DNA of 64,000 bases, from NCBI GenBank assembly GCA_964423505.1, contig CAYREX010000001.1, positions 62,001-126,000 of the forward strand, written 5' to 3'. The stretch is from CAYREX01 sp964423505. Its GTDB lineage: Bacteria; Fermentibacterota; Fermentibacteria; Fermentibacterales; JCC-6. The notes beneath the pieces are model-generated. The model was not told the DNA's origin and did no database searches. It saw only the letters and a program-made list of their open reading frames with translations. The translations under genes and the position numbers were made by a program. How positions within the stretch are numbered: the first letter of the stretch is position 1; every line of letters starts with the position of its first letter. This document shows, one piece after another, positions 34,924-46,484 of the stretch.

Positions 34924-37014
34924 ATGAAGAGGAAGTTCCCGCTGGAGCGGGTCAGGAACATCGGGATAATGGCCCATATCGACGCCGGCAAAACAACGGC
35001 GTCGGAGCGGATACTCTACTACACCGGCAAGTCCCACAGGATGGGCGAGGTCCACGACGGCAGGGCCATCATGGACTGGATGGACCAGGAGCAGGAGCGG
35101 GGCATCACCATCACCAGCGCCGCCACGGCCACGGAGTGGCGGGGCCACATGATCAACCTGATAGACACGCCGGGGCACGTGGACTTCACCGTGGAGGTGG
35201 AGCGGAGCCTCCGGGTGCTGGACGGGGTCATCGCCCTCTTCTGCGCCGTGGGCGGGGTGGAGCCGCAGTCGGAGACTGTCTGGAGGCAGGCGGAGAAGTA
35301 CTCCGTTCCCAGGATAGCCTTCGTCAACAAGATGGACAGGGCCGGGGCGGACTTCTACGGCGTGGTGCGCTCCATCCAGGGACAGCTGGGGGCCAACGCC
35401 ATCCCGGTGACCATCCCCATAGGCTGCGAGGACGGCTTCCGGGGCATCATCGATCTGGTCGACGACTGCGCCGTCTACTTCGACGAGGCGGACAGCGGCA
35501 TGACCGTCCGGGAGGAGCCGGTGCCGGAGGAGCTCCGCGAGGAGGCGGAGCACTGGCGCAGGCTGCTCTTCGAGCGGGTCAGCGAGGTGGACGAGAAGCT
35601 CTTCGCCAAGTACTGCGAGGGGGAGCCCATCGGCGACAGTGAGCTCAGCAGGGCGATAAGGAAGGCCACCCACGCTCACAGGCTCTGTCCCGTCCTCTGC
35701 GGCAGCGCCTACAAGAACAAGGGAATACAGCGGCTGCTCGACGCGGTCGTCGCCTACCTGCCAAGCCCGCTGGACCTGCCCCCCATCATCGGCCGCTGCC
35801 TGGAGGGCCACAGGGAGGAGAGGTTCCCGAAGGACGAGGGCAGGCTCTCCGCCCTGGCATTCAAGGTGGTGGCGGACCGGCACATCGGCAAGCTCATCTA
35901 CGTGAGGATCTACTCCGGGGTGCTCAGGTCCGGCACCTACGTCTACAACTCCACAATAGGCAAGCGACAGAGGATAGGCCGGATACTCCTGATGCACGCC
36001 AACAGGCAGGAGAGCATCGAGGCGCTGCACACCGGCGAGATCGGCGCGGTGGTCGGCCTGTCGGACACCGTCACCGGCGACACCATCACCAGCGAGGAGG
36101 ACCCGATAGTCCTGGAGGCCATCGAGTTCCCGGCTCCGGTTCTCAGCACGTCCGTGAGGCTTGCCAAAAGGGCGGAGCGGGACAGGCTGGACGACGCGCT
36201 GGCGAGGCTGTCGGAGGAGGACCCAACCTTCACGGTGAGGACGGATCCGGAGACCTCGGAGGTCATCATCTCCGGGATGGGGGAGCTGCACCTGGAGATA
36301 ATCCTCGAGCGCCTCCGCAGGGAGTTCGGCGTCGATGTGGAGACGGCAGCGCCCCAGGTGGCCTACCGGGAGACCATGAGCGGAAGCATCGACTGGACCG
36401 AGAGGCTCCGGAAGCAGACCGGCGGTCGTGGTCAGTACGCCCACGTGGAGCTCACGCTGGAGTCGCTCCCGGCCGGCGGCGGCTTCGACTTCGTGGACAG
36501 GGTCACCGGGGGGGACATTCCCCGGGAGTACATCCCCTCGGTGGAGCGCGGGGTGATAGACGCCATGTCCAGGGGGGTCTACGCAGGCTTCCCGGTCGTG
36601 GACGTGCGGGTGGTCCTGCGGGGCGGCAGCTACCACGATGTGGACTCCTCCGAGATGGCCTTCAGGAAATGCGGCGCCAGGGCCTTCTCGAACGCGTTCA
36701 GGAAGTGTGGCCCGGTGCTGCTCGAGCCGGTGATGAGCCTGACCGTGACGACTCCGGAGGAGTACGCCGGGGCCGTGACCAGCAGTATCTACTCGCGCAG
36801 GGGCATGGTCTCCAGCATGGGCGACCAGGGCAATGCAAAGGTCATAACCGCCATGGTCCCTCTGGCCTCGATGTTCCAGTACGCAAGCGACCTGCGGAAC
36901 AGCACCCAGGGGCGGGCCTCGTTCACCATGCACTTCGAGCACTACGAGGCGGTCCCCTACGACGTCGCCGAGGAGGTACTGGAGGAGCGCAGGCGACAGG
37001 GCAGGGCGCGCTGA
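34924..37014 (+). CDS. fusA: Elongation factor G
   Basis: 696 residues from ATG at 34924 (CGGAGCGTGCG upstream), the usual EF-G length. G1 AHIDAGKTT is at 17-25, G2 lies in ERGITITSAA, G3 is DTPGH at 81-85 and G4 NKMD at 135-138. The rest follows EF-G domains II-V, with GMGELHLEIILERL, QTGGRGQYAHV and TQGRASFTMHFEHYEAVP at the C-terminus. It catalyses ribosomal translocation with GTP. No str-operon neighbours (rpsL, rpsG, tuf) are present, so it stands outside the canonical operon and could be a second copy. Divergence at the tail supports caution over the symbol. Confidence 0.9.
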   Translation: MKRKFPLERVRNIGIMAHIDAGKTTASERILYYTGKSHRMGEVHDGRAIMDWMDQEQERGITITSAATATEWRGHMINLIDTPGHVDFTVEVERSLRVLDGVIALFCAVGGVEPQSETVWRQAEKYSVPRIAFVNKMDRAGADFYGVVRSIQGQLGANAIPVTIPIGCEDGFRGIIDLVDDCAVYFDEADSGMTVREEPVPEELREEAEHWRRLLFERVSEVDEKLFAKYCEGEPIGDSELSRAIRKATHAHRLCPVLCGSAYKNKGIQRLLDAVVAYLPSPLDLPPIIGRCLEGHREERFPKDEGRLSALAFKVVADRHIGKLIYVRIYSGVLRSGTYVYNSTIGKRQRIGRILLMHANRQESIEALHTGEIGAVVGLSDTVTGDTITSEEDPIVLEAIEFPAPVLSTSVRLAKRAERDRLDDALARLSEEDPTFTVRTDPETSEVIISGMGELHLEIILERLRREFGVDVETAAPQVAYRETMSGSIDWTERLRKQTGGRGQYAHVELTLESLPAGGGFDFVDRVTGGDIPREYIPSVERGVIDAMSRGVYAGFPVVDVRVVLRGGSYHDVDSSEMAFRKCGARAFSNAFRKCGPVLLEPVMSLTVTTPEEYAGAVTSSIYSRRGMVSSMGDQGNAKVITAMVPLASMFQYASDLRNSTQGRASFTMHFEHYEAVPYDVAEEVLEERRRQGRAR

Positions 37015-37075
37015 GTCGCCGGGGGCGGGTAAACCGAGCCCCGGAAGAGCCGGCCGGGGGGACGGGGGCCCCGCG

Positions 37076-38491
37076 GTGAGGATGCCGGCCCGCAGGGCGC
37101 CCGTCGACATGACCAGCGGGCCGGTTGCCGGGAGGCTGCTCACCCTGGCCTGGCCGGTTATGCTCTCGTTCCTTCTGCAGACCCTCTTCAACCTCGCCGA
37201 CGCCTTCTGGCTGGGCAAGCTGGGCAGGCAGGCGCTGAACGCCCCCACGATAACCATGCACGTCATCTTCATCGGCCTTGCCATCGCCATGGGCATAAGC
37301 GCCGCGGGGACGACCCTGGTCAGCCAGTACCGGGGCGCCGGACGGACGGACATGGCCGAGAGGGCCGGGGGGCAGGCGCTCTCCCTGCTGATGGCGGTCG
37401 GCCTGGTCCTGGGAGCCGCGGTCTTCGTCCTGACGCCGGCCATCCTGGACCTGCTGCAGACGCCGCCCGACTCCCTGGAGATGACCACCGTCTACATGCG
37501 GTGGGTATCCGCCGGGGTGCCGCTCTTCTTCCTGTTCTTCGTCTACCAGGGGATAAGCACCGGGCTGGGCGACACCATGGGCCCCATGCAGGTCAACCTC
37601 ATCTCCGTGGTCCTCAACCTGGTGCTGGACCCGCTGCTGATATTCGGCACCGGCCCTTTCCCGGAGATGGGGGTGGCGGGGGCGGCCATCGCCACGGTCT
37701 CCTGCAGGGGGCTGGCCGCCGTCATCGGCCTGTCGAGGCTGATGCGGGGGAGGAACGGGTTCCGGATACACCTCCGGGACATGATGCCGGACAGGGGGAT
37801 GCTGGTGAGGCTGGTCAGGATAGGCCTGCCCGTGAGCCTCGGGCAGATGGGCACGAGCCTCGGCTTCACCACCATGATAGGCATAGTGAACTCCTTCGGC
37901 AGCTCGGTAACGGCGGCCTTCGGCGTGGGCAACCGCATAATCCACCTGGCGATGGTCCCGGCCATGGGTCTCAGCCAGGCCAATGCTACCGCCGTGGGGC
38001 AGAACATGGGCGCGGGCAAACTGGAGCGGGCCGGTCGGTCGGTCCGCAGCGCCCTCCTCATCATAGGCGCCATCCTCCTGCCCCTCACCACGGTGATGTT
38101 CTTCTTCGGCGGCGACATCTCCAGGGCCTTCGTAGACGACCCGTCGGTGGTCTCCCTTGGCAGGACGATGTTCAGGATCACCTCCCCCTCGGTCTTCATG
38201 TTCGGCTTCCTCCACGTCCTCATGGGGAGCTTCCAGGGGTCGGGGCACACCTTCCCCATCATGGTGCTTAACCTCTCCAGGCTCTGGCTCCTCAGGGTGC
38301 CCGGCGCCTTCCTGCTTGCCATGGCGGCCGGCATGGGGCCCCTCGGCATCTGGTGGGCGATGTTCATATCCAACACGGTGACTACGGCCGCCGGCGGGAT
38401 GTGGTTCGCCAGGGGCACGTGGAAGACCGGGGCGGACAGGCTCAGGGGCGAGCTCGAAGCGGTTCCGGCCCCGGAGCCGGAGCCGGACTGA
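37076..38491 (+). CDS. MATE family multidrug/toxin exporter
   Basis: About 470 residues. Starts at GTG 37076, ATG 37082 or ATG 37109 are all possible; the conserved part begins with TSGPVAGRLLTLAWPVMLSF. About twelve hydrophobic segments can be counted. Family patterns include LFNLADAFWLGKLG, GISAAGTTLVSQYRGAGR, and PAMGLSQANATAVGQNMGAG in the second half. MATE proteins export drugs or lipids in exchange for Na+ or H+. The gene lies 61 bases after fusA and 40 before the MBL gene, same strand. Confidence 0.88.
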   Translation: MRMPARRAPVDMTSGPVAGRLLTLAWPVMLSFLLQTLFNLADAFWLGKLGRQALNAPTITMHVIFIGLAIAMGISAAGTTLVSQYRGAGRTDMAERAGGQALSLLMAVGLVLGAAVFVLTPAILDLLQTPPDSLEMTTVYMRWVSAGVPLFFLFFVYQGISTGLGDTMGPMQVNLISVVLNLVLDPLLIFGTGPFPEMGVAGAAIATVSCRGLAAVIGLSRLMRGRNGFRIHLRDMMPDRGMLVRLVRIGLPVSLGQMGTSLGFTTMIGIVNSFGSSVTAAFGVGNRIIHLAMVPAMGLSQANATAVGQNMGAGKLERAGRSVRSALLIIGAILLPLTTVMFFFGGDISRAFVDDPSVVSLGRTMFRITSPSVFMFGFLHVLMGSFQGSGHTFPIMVLNLSRLWLLRVPGAFLLAMAAGMGPLGIWWAMFISNTVTTAAGGMWFARGTWKTGADRLRGELEAVPAPEPEPD

Positions 38492-38531
38492 GGAGAACCC
38501 GAACAAAGGTGCACTCCGGGAGGTGGTTCCG

Positions 38532-39245
38532 ATGAAGGTAACGGTGGTCTACAACGACACGTCCCGGATACCCGGGCTGGAGACCGGGACGGGCTTCAGC
38601 TGTCTCGTGGGCGGGGGGCTGCTCTTCGACACCGGCAGCTGTGGCGGGGCGCTCATCGGCAACATGAGGGCGCTGGGGATAGACTCATCATCGATGGCCC
38701 GGGTGGTGATCTCCCACGACCACTGGGACCACACCGGCGGCCTGACCGCCCTGCTCCGGGAGACCGCCTCCCCGCTGGTCCTGGGCTGCCCCGGCTTCGG
38801 CGACTGGATGGCTGCCGCTGTCGAGGAGGCCGGCGGACGCTACCGCGAGCCGGAGGGCCCGGAGGAGATCGTCCCGGGCGTCAGCGTCTCCGGGTGCATG
38901 ACCGCCCGGTACGGGGATGGCAGCCTGGTGGAGCGGGCGCTGGTCCTGGATACCGGGAAAGGTGTATCGGTAATCACCGGCTGCGCTCATCCGGGGATAG
39001 CCACCGTCGTCGAGAGCGTGAGGGCCGCTCTTCCCGGCAGGCCCCTGCACGCCGTAATGGGCGGCTTCCACCTGAGGAGCAGCTCCGAAGGGGAGCTGCG
39101 GGACGTTATGGACCGCCTGGAGGCCGCCGGGGTACGACTGGTGGCGCCGATGCACTGCACCGGCCCCCGGGCCACCGAGGCCCTCATCGAGCGATTCGGA
39201 GACGGGGTTGTCATCCTTGGCGCCGGTGAGTGTCTGGAGCTCTGA
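38532..39245 (+). CDS. MBL-fold metallohydrolase (COG1237 type)
   Basis: 237 residues from ATG at 38532, chosen for GGAGGTGG seven bases upstream. The zinc motif HDHWDH is at 62-67. GGLLFDTGSCGG, then VLDTGKGVSVITGCAHPGI and VMGGFHLRSS match the group named after 7,8-dihydropterin-6-methyl-(ribofuranosyl)aminobenzene 5'-phosphate synthase. The substrate is uncertain in bacteria. It follows the MATE gene with 40 bases spacing. Confidence 0.85.
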   Translation: MKVTVVYNDTSRIPGLETGTGFSCLVGGGLLFDTGSCGGALIGNMRALGIDSSSMARVVISHDHWDHTGGLTALLRETASPLVLGCPGFGDWMAAAVEEAGGRYREPEGPEEIVPGVSVSGCMTARYGDGSLVERALVLDTGKGVSVITGCAHPGIATVVESVRAALPGRPLHAVMGGFHLRSSSEGELRDVMDRLEAAGVRLVAPMHCTGPRATEALIERFGDGVVILGAGECLEL

Positions 39246-39253
39246 CCGGCTCG

Positions 39254-41083
39254 TTACCGGCCGGGCAGCTCCTGGAGGGTGGTGAAGGCGCAGCGCTCCC
39301 GGAGGCCGTCGCCCCGCAGCAGGCAGGTGTACCTCCCGGCGGGGAAGCTGCCCAGCGGCACGACCGTCCGGCCCGGCCCGCTGCTCACCGGGCCGATGGT
39401 CGCCGCCAGGCGACCGGCGGTGTCGTATACCGAGAGGGTCACCTCCAGCCCGGCCGGGGCCCGGAAGAGCGCCGTGACCTCTCCGGAGGAAGGGCTGGGA
39501 CCGACCAGTAGACCCTCCCCCTCCAGCAGGGGCGCCATCGCGGTGCCTATGCCCATCCCCAGCCAGCCGACCTCGACCGCATCGACCCTCGGCGTGACGG
39601 AGGGGTCCTCGGTGGTCATCAGGAGGCGGTACTGGATGTAGCTGTCCCCCCGCTCGAGCACGCCGGAGACAATTCCGGGGAAGCCGAGGGTGTCCGACCA
39701 GGCGCCCATCTCCTGCCAGTCGTCGGATGACCTGAGCAGGAAGGAGACCGATGTGCCGGGAGGCATGTCGGCTGCGCAGTCGAGGTAGACGTACTCCGGG
39801 TCGCCGCCTGCGTAGAGCAACGACGAGGTGAGCGCGCCCACCGCCGGATAACCGTCGACCAGGTCGAACCAACGGACCAGGTCCCTGTAGCAGTATCCGC
39901 CGGCCATCTCGTCGATGCCGTCTCCGTCGACGTCCCCGCAGTCGAGGTCTGTGGCGTGGAAGTAATGCTCGACGACGTGACGCTCCCAGGGGGTGGCGGA
40001 GCCGGTGTTCTCCCACCACTCGACCTGGTTCGGGTCCACCGCGATGGAGGCGATGTCCAGGTCTCCGTCTCCGTCCAGGTCGGCCAGGTCCATGGCGTCG
40101 CAGCCCTTCAGGTCGGGGGCGATGTCGTGCCTCAGCCATTCGCCGCCGGTGGCGCCCGGGTTCTCCCACCAGGCGAGAGTGTCCCACATGCCGACGAGGA
40201 CCACGTCGACATCGCCGTCGCCGTCGATATCGCCCGACCTGATGTCGGTGACGTCCACCGGACAGCCCGGAAGCGGGTGCTCGACCCACTCGACCACCGG
40301 GCCCTCGTCCAGCCTGTTCTCCCACCACCAGGTCTGCCCGTAGCCGGCCGAGGTCAGCACGTCCAGGTCCCCGTCGCCGTCAAGGTCGTCCGCGTGTACG
40401 CACGAGGGGCGGTGCATTCCGCTGCCGATGGGTCTCCGGGTCCACTGGTCTCCGTAGCCGGAGGTGTTCTCGAACCAGAGCACGAGACCGTCGTCCCAGG
40501 ATATGGTCACGATGTCCGGGTCGCCGTCGCCGTCCGGGTCGCCCACCCTGACGCACTGCGGATCGCCGACCGAGCCGACGTGCCTGTACGACCAGCTCCC
40601 GCCTGGGCCGGCGGGATTCTCGAACCAGCCGACCCGGTTGGTGGTGGCCGAGGTGCAGACGAGATCGGGGTCGCCGTCCCCGTCCATGTCGCCATCCTGC
40701 AACGAGTATGCGTAGGCGAAGGTGCGGGTGACGTACTCGACCTCCCACTGGGTACCCGCTCCGTCCAGGTTCTCCCACCAGGCGATATCGCCTTCCAGGC
40801 TTGTTGCGGCTACGTCCCCGTCGCCGTCTCCGTCCAGGTCGGCCACCAGTACCCTGTATACGCCGAAGTCGGTGTCGACGTCGTGGTCCGCGGCGCCGTG
40901 GTGCAGACCTACGGTGCCGGGGGCTCCGAGACAGTCCACCCCGCTGTCCGAGCTGAACTCGTCCCCCCATTCCCGGACGGGCCACTCCATGTAGGGGCCG
41001 CCGGACCAGTCCGACTGCTCGAAGGTGCCGGCTATTGCGGTGCCGCAGAGGAGCAGGATGGTCAGACGCATCGATCGTGCCAT
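39254..41083 (-). CDS. Secreted VCBS/FG-GAP repeat protein with C-terminal sorting tail
   Basis: 609 residues from ATG at 41083 (CCCGGAGGTCCTC upstream). MARSMRLTILLLCGTAIAG is the signal peptide. About seven FG-GAP/VCBS blades with calcium loops follow (DLDGDGDGDVAATS; DMDGDGDPDLVCTS; DLDGDGDLDVLTSAG), alternating with WWENP-type strands, so a beta-propeller of about seven blades is expected. The last ~85 residues (VGPSPSSGEVTALFRAP to FPAGRYTCLLRGDG) are the same type of sorting tail as in the GH85 protein. Probably secreted or surface-attached. Partner unknown. Convergent with the MBL gene. Confidence 0.85.
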   Translation of the reverse strand: MARSMRLTILLLCGTAIAGTFEQSDWSGGPYMEWPVREWGDEFSSDSGVDCLGAPGTVGLHHGAADHDVDTDFGVYRVLVADLDGDGDGDVAATSLEGDIAWWENLDGAGTQWEVEYVTRTFAYAYSLQDGDMDGDGDPDLVCTSATTNRVGWFENPAGPGGSWSYRHVGSVGDPQCVRVGDPDGDGDPDIVTISWDDGLVLWFENTSGYGDQWTRRPIGSGMHRPSCVHADDLDGDGDLDVLTSAGYGQTWWWENRLDEGPVVEWVEHPLPGCPVDVTDIRSGDIDGDGDVDVVLVGMWDTLAWWENPGATGGEWLRHDIAPDLKGCDAMDLADLDGDGDLDIASIAVDPNQVEWWENTGSATPWERHVVEHYFHATDLDCGDVDGDGIDEMAGGYCYRDLVRWFDLVDGYPAVGALTSSLLYAGGDPEYVYLDCAADMPPGTSVSFLLRSSDDWQEMGAWSDTLGFPGIVSGVLERGDSYIQYRLLMTTEDPSVTPRVDAVEVGWLGMGIGTAMAPLLEGEGLLVGPSPSSGEVTALFRAPAGLEVTLSVYDTAGRLAATIGPVSSGPGRTVVPLGSFPAGRYTCLLRGDGLRERCAFTTLQELPGR

Positions 41084-41224
41084 GAGGACCTCCGGGATGG
41101 ATGTAGCTGTTTGATGGTCACATGCGGAGGTCCAGTCAACCCTGAGCCGGCGCGCCGAGGGCCCCGGGGCGATTGTCCCGAAGCCGGGAGGCGTATAGAT
41201 TGAAGGCGGCGGGAGGAGGAGAGC

Positions 41225-41911
41225 ATGGCGCATCGAATGAAGGCCCTGGCTCTGGCGGCCGCCGCGGCCGCAATCGCCATGGCGGGAGAGCCGGACGGCC
41301 GGGTGACGGGCTTCGGCGGATACATGGGGGAGCTTCGGGAGAACCTCTCCTACAGCGACTCCGGTGACTGGTACGGGGTGACAGTGACACTGCCGGAGGT
41401 GGCCGCCGGCTTCCCGGGCATGGCGGCCGGGCTCGCCGCCTACGCCGACACGCTGCTGACCTCCTTCTACTTCGGCCTGCCCGGGGAGGGGGAGGAGCCG
41501 GTGGCCCCCTACGCCCTGGAGCTGTACGTCTCTCACGAGCCCTCCCCGGAGGGGATGGTCTGCCTCATGGCGTACGTCTACGTCTACGCAGGCGGCGCCC
41601 ACGGCATGAACTGGAGCCGCTCCTGGGTCTTCGACCCCGGCGACTCACTCTTCGTCGACCCTGTATCCCTCCTGGGCGACTCAACCGCCTTCGCCGCGTT
41701 CGCCGGACAGGTGAGGGACAGCCTGCTGGCCAGGCTCGACTCCGACAGCTCCTGGATAGTCAGGGGCACGTTGCCGAAGAGGGGCAACTACGAGGCGCTT
41801 CTCCCGGTGCCGGACTCCTCCGGCGGCATCGGCGGCTTCAGGGTGGAGCTGGCTCCCTACCAGGTCGCCCCCTACGTGTCGGGGTCATCGGAGGTGGTGG
41901 TCAGGTACTGA
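41225..41911 (+). CDS. Secreted DUF3298 domain protein
   Basis: 228 residues, ATG at 41225 behind GGAGGAGGAGAGC. MKALALAAAAAAIAMAG is a signal peptide. YVYVYAGGAHGMNWSRSWVF in the middle and VELAPYQVAPYVSGSSEVVV at the end are DUF3298 (RsiV-like C-terminal) signatures. In RsiV this module binds lysozyme; whether that holds here is unknown. Divergent from the VCBS gene across about 140 bases. Confidence 0.8.
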   Translation: MAHRMKALALAAAAAAIAMAGEPDGRVTGFGGYMGELRENLSYSDSGDWYGVTVTLPEVAAGFPGMAAGLAAYADTLLTSFYFGLPGEGEEPVAPYALELYVSHEPSPEGMVCLMAYVYVYAGGAHGMNWSRSWVFDPGDSLFVDPVSLLGDSTAFAAFAGQVRDSLLARLDSDSSWIVRGTLPKRGNYEALLPVPDSSGGIGGFRVELAPYQVAPYVSGSSEVVVRY

Positions 41912-41947
41912 GCCGCCGGCCTACCCGGAGCCTTTCCGCCCTACCCC

Positions 41948-43984
<2,037 letters not shown>

Positions 43985-44084
43985 GCATCCTCCGATCGGG
44001 AGAGGGCGGTCCGGCGTGGGCGCCACCGCCTCGGTCCGAATATAGCCTTACGGTCCGTGGAAGTGCCCGGAGGGCGGGCCCGCC

Positions 44085-46319
44085 TCAGTCAACCGCCGGA
44101 GCGTCCGTCTCCCGCAGCACCTTCCCGAGCGCCAGCTCCAGCTCGCCGCGGTCGAAGGGCTTCTGGAGGAAGGCGCCGGGCATCTCGTCACGGAAATGGC
44201 TCATGCTCTCCCGGGAGCTGAAGCCGCTCATCAGGACAACCGGGGCGGTGCATCCAGTCTCCCGGAGCCCGACGAACACCTGGCTTCCCATCATCTCCGG
44301 CATGGTCATGTCCAGGAGGATGCAGTCCGGCTCGAACCCCCTTCGCAGGTCATCGAGGAGGGATGGGCCGGAGCGGTAGGCGCTGACCCGGTGCCCGAGC
44401 GTCTCCAGCATGGAGCCGGTGACCTCGAGTACCATCTCCTCGTCGTCGACCAGCGCCACGTCCAGCCCGCCGCCCGGCGCTTCCGGTCCGGTCTCGCCTT
44501 CATCCGGCCCGGCGGTTCGGGAGGTCGCCGGCAGCACGAGGGTCATGACGGTCCCCTCGCCCGGCCGGCTCACCGCCTCGATGGTGCCTCCGATGGCCTC
44601 CACCGAGCCCTTGATGACCGAGAGGCCCATCCCCCTGCCGGCCCTCTTCGTGGAGAAGAACGGGTCGAACACCCGGGGCATGTGCTCGCCGGATATCCCG
44701 GGGCCGTCGTCCTCCACGCTGACGACCACGGAGCCGGCGCCGCTCCCGGTCGAGCCGGGGAGATGGCCGGTGGAGACCGTGACCGTCCCCCTTCCCTCCA
44801 TTGCCTCCATGGAGTTCACCACCAGGCTGATGACCCAGTTCTTGAGCTGCAGCGGGTCGAGGCATACCCGGGGCAGCCCCTCGGCGGGCTCCCACCCGAT
44901 CCTGACGTCCTCCTCCATGGGCGCTATGAAGGGGACCACCTCCCGGACTGCCTCGTTCACGTCCACCAGCTCCCTGTTCATGGAGGCGTGCCCCCCGAAC
45001 GCCAGCATCTGCCTGCAGAGCTGGGTAGCCTCCTCGACGGCCCTGCGGATGCGCTCCACCGACCGCATGGTGCCGCTGTCCCCGCTTATACCCTCGATGC
45101 TGCCGAGTATGGCGTGGAGGCTGTTGTTGAAGTCGTGGGCTATGCCGGCGGTCAGGATGCCGAGGCTCTCGTACTTCTGCATCCTGGCGGTCCTGGCGTC
45201 CATCTCGAGCTGCATGTTCCGCCTCTGGACCGACATGAGCTCGCCGAGGACGGCGTTCCGACGGGACGACAGGCGCTCGCCCACCTTCAGCGCCCTCTCC
45301 ATATGCTCGAAGACGCCGTCCTGGTCGCCCCTTTCCCGGGCCATCCTGGCTCTCATCCTCGCCAGCTTCTGGTGGCTGGCCAGGCCCACCTCCCTCTCCT
45401 CCAGGAACTCGCCCAGGCTCTCGAGCATGGACTCCGCCTCGGTCAGCATCCCCAGCTTCATGTAGAGCTCGAAGGCCAGGGTGAGGACCTCGCAGCGGGC
45501 GTAGTTGTAGCAGTCATCGCCTGCCAGCTCCAGCCCCCGGCTGACGAGGGAGAGCGCCTCCTCCCTCCCGGTCCCGGGGTCCAGCGAGTCGGCGAGGTAG
45601 CAGCCCACCAGGGCGAGCTTGTACATGGCCCCGACGCTCTCCTGCGCCTCCATGCCCCGCCTCAGGTAGGGTACGGCCTCCCGAGGCCTCCCGTCGGTGT
45701 AGAGGGCGATACCGATGTTGGAGAGATTGTCCGCGATGCCGAACTGGTGGTCGATCTCCCTGTTGATGGAGAGCGCGTGCCGGAAGGACTCGACGGCGGC
45801 GTCGCAGTCGCCTATCTGCATCTGGAGCAGGCCGGTGTTGCTCCTCACGACCGACTCTATCTCCCTCGCGCCGATGGCCACCGCTACCTCCAGGCCCCTG
45901 GCGTAGGCCTTTGCCGCCAGGTCGTAGAGGTCCAGGTTCACGTAGGACTGGCCGAGCCAGTTGTATGCGTTCCCGAGGACCCTGCCGTCGCTCCCCTCGA
46001 GCAGGGTCACGCACTTCCTCAGGTAGTCGATGGAGTCGAGGCTGCGGCTCTGCTCACAGAGGATGGCGCCCATGGTCATGTGGGCCCTGGCGATGAGCTC
46101 CTCGTCGCCGGCGGCCACGGCTGCATCGATTGAGCGGCGGAAGGCCGCCTCCGCCTCGGAGAACCTGTTCAGCCTCCACAGGCAGCGGCCCTCCAGGTAG
46201 AGAGCCCTGTAGGGGGGCGGGTCCGGGACGCTTCCGAGAAGCTCCAGGGCCCCTTCGAAATCGCCCTCGACGCAGAGGGCCTCGGCTCTGTCCAGCAGTC
46301 CTCCGACTGTATTCATCAT
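44085..46319 (-). CDS. Cytosolic TPR-histidine kinase-receiver hybrid
   Basis: 744 residues from ATG 46319 (a TTG at 46355 is an alternative; neither has a strong ribosome site). Residues ~1-330 are TPR repeats (for example VYRDNTG-like blocks around ALCVEGDFEGALELLGSV and AYNWLGQSYVNLDLYDLAAK). A HisKA domain carries the H-box GIAHDFNNSLHA with H395. HATPase motifs follow (N-box VVNSMEAM, VEDDGPGIS, RAGRGMGLSVIK). A C-terminal receiver has D670 in ILLDMTMPE. No membrane helix or signal peptide is present, so the input is cytosolic, probably a protein bound by the TPR. No response-regulator gene is adjacent. The output must be another protein. Confidence 0.88.
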   Translation of the reverse strand: MMNTVGGLLDRAEALCVEGDFEGALELLGSVPDPPPYRALYLEGRCLWRLNRFSEAEAAFRRSIDAAVAAGDEELIARAHMTMGAILCEQSRSLDSIDYLRKCVTLLEGSDGRVLGNAYNWLGQSYVNLDLYDLAAKAYARGLEVAVAIGAREIESVVRSNTGLLQMQIGDCDAAVESFRHALSINREIDHQFGIADNLSNIGIALYTDGRPREAVPYLRRGMEAQESVGAMYKLALVGCYLADSLDPGTGREEALSLVSRGLELAGDDCYNYARCEVLTLAFELYMKLGMLTEAESMLESLGEFLEEREVGLASHQKLARMRARMARERGDQDGVFEHMERALKVGERLSSRRNAVLGELMSVQRRNMQLEMDARTARMQKYESLGILTAGIAHDFNNSLHAILGSIEGISGDSGTMRSVERIRRAVEEATQLCRQMLAFGGHASMNRELVDVNEAVREVVPFIAPMEEDVRIGWEPAEGLPRVCLDPLQLKNWVISLVVNSMEAMEGRGTVTVSTGHLPGSTGSGAGSVVVSVEDDGPGISGEHMPRVFDPFFSTKRAGRGMGLSVIKGSVEAIGGTIEAVSRPGEGTVMTLVLPATSRTAGPDEGETGPEAPGGGLDVALVDDEEMVLEVTGSMLETLGHRVSAYRSGPSLLDDLRRGFEPDCILLDMTMPEMMGSQVFVGLRETGCTAPVVLMSGFSSRESMSHFRDEMPGAFLQKPFDRGELELALGKVLRETDAPAVD

Positions 46320-46426
46320 GGGTATCTCAATAATGTAATCCGTCCATACGGGCAACCGCCGGGGGCATACCGCCGGAAGGTGGGAGCGGGGCCGGGCGGC
46401 GGAGTCGCGGCGCCGACTGACGAGGA

Positions 46427-46450
46427 GGGCGCCCCCGGCCGGGGGCGCCC
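46427..46450. terminator. Perfect 24-bp palindrome, terminator-like
   Basis: GGGCGCCCCCGG at 46427-46438 is followed directly by its reverse complement to 46450. It lies between the end of the secreted protein gene (46485, minus strand) and the start of the hybrid kinase, so on the minus strand it follows a gene and precedes a promoter. No T-run. A terminator or a repressor site are both possible. Confidence 0.5.
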
Positions 46451-46484
46451 ATTGCTGCTCAGAGCTTCCTCTGGTGGCGTCCGG

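Noticed and set aside
44196..46133. Long plus-strand open frame opposite the hybrid kinase
   Set aside because: Antisense shadow of a gene with firm kinase and receiver motifs.
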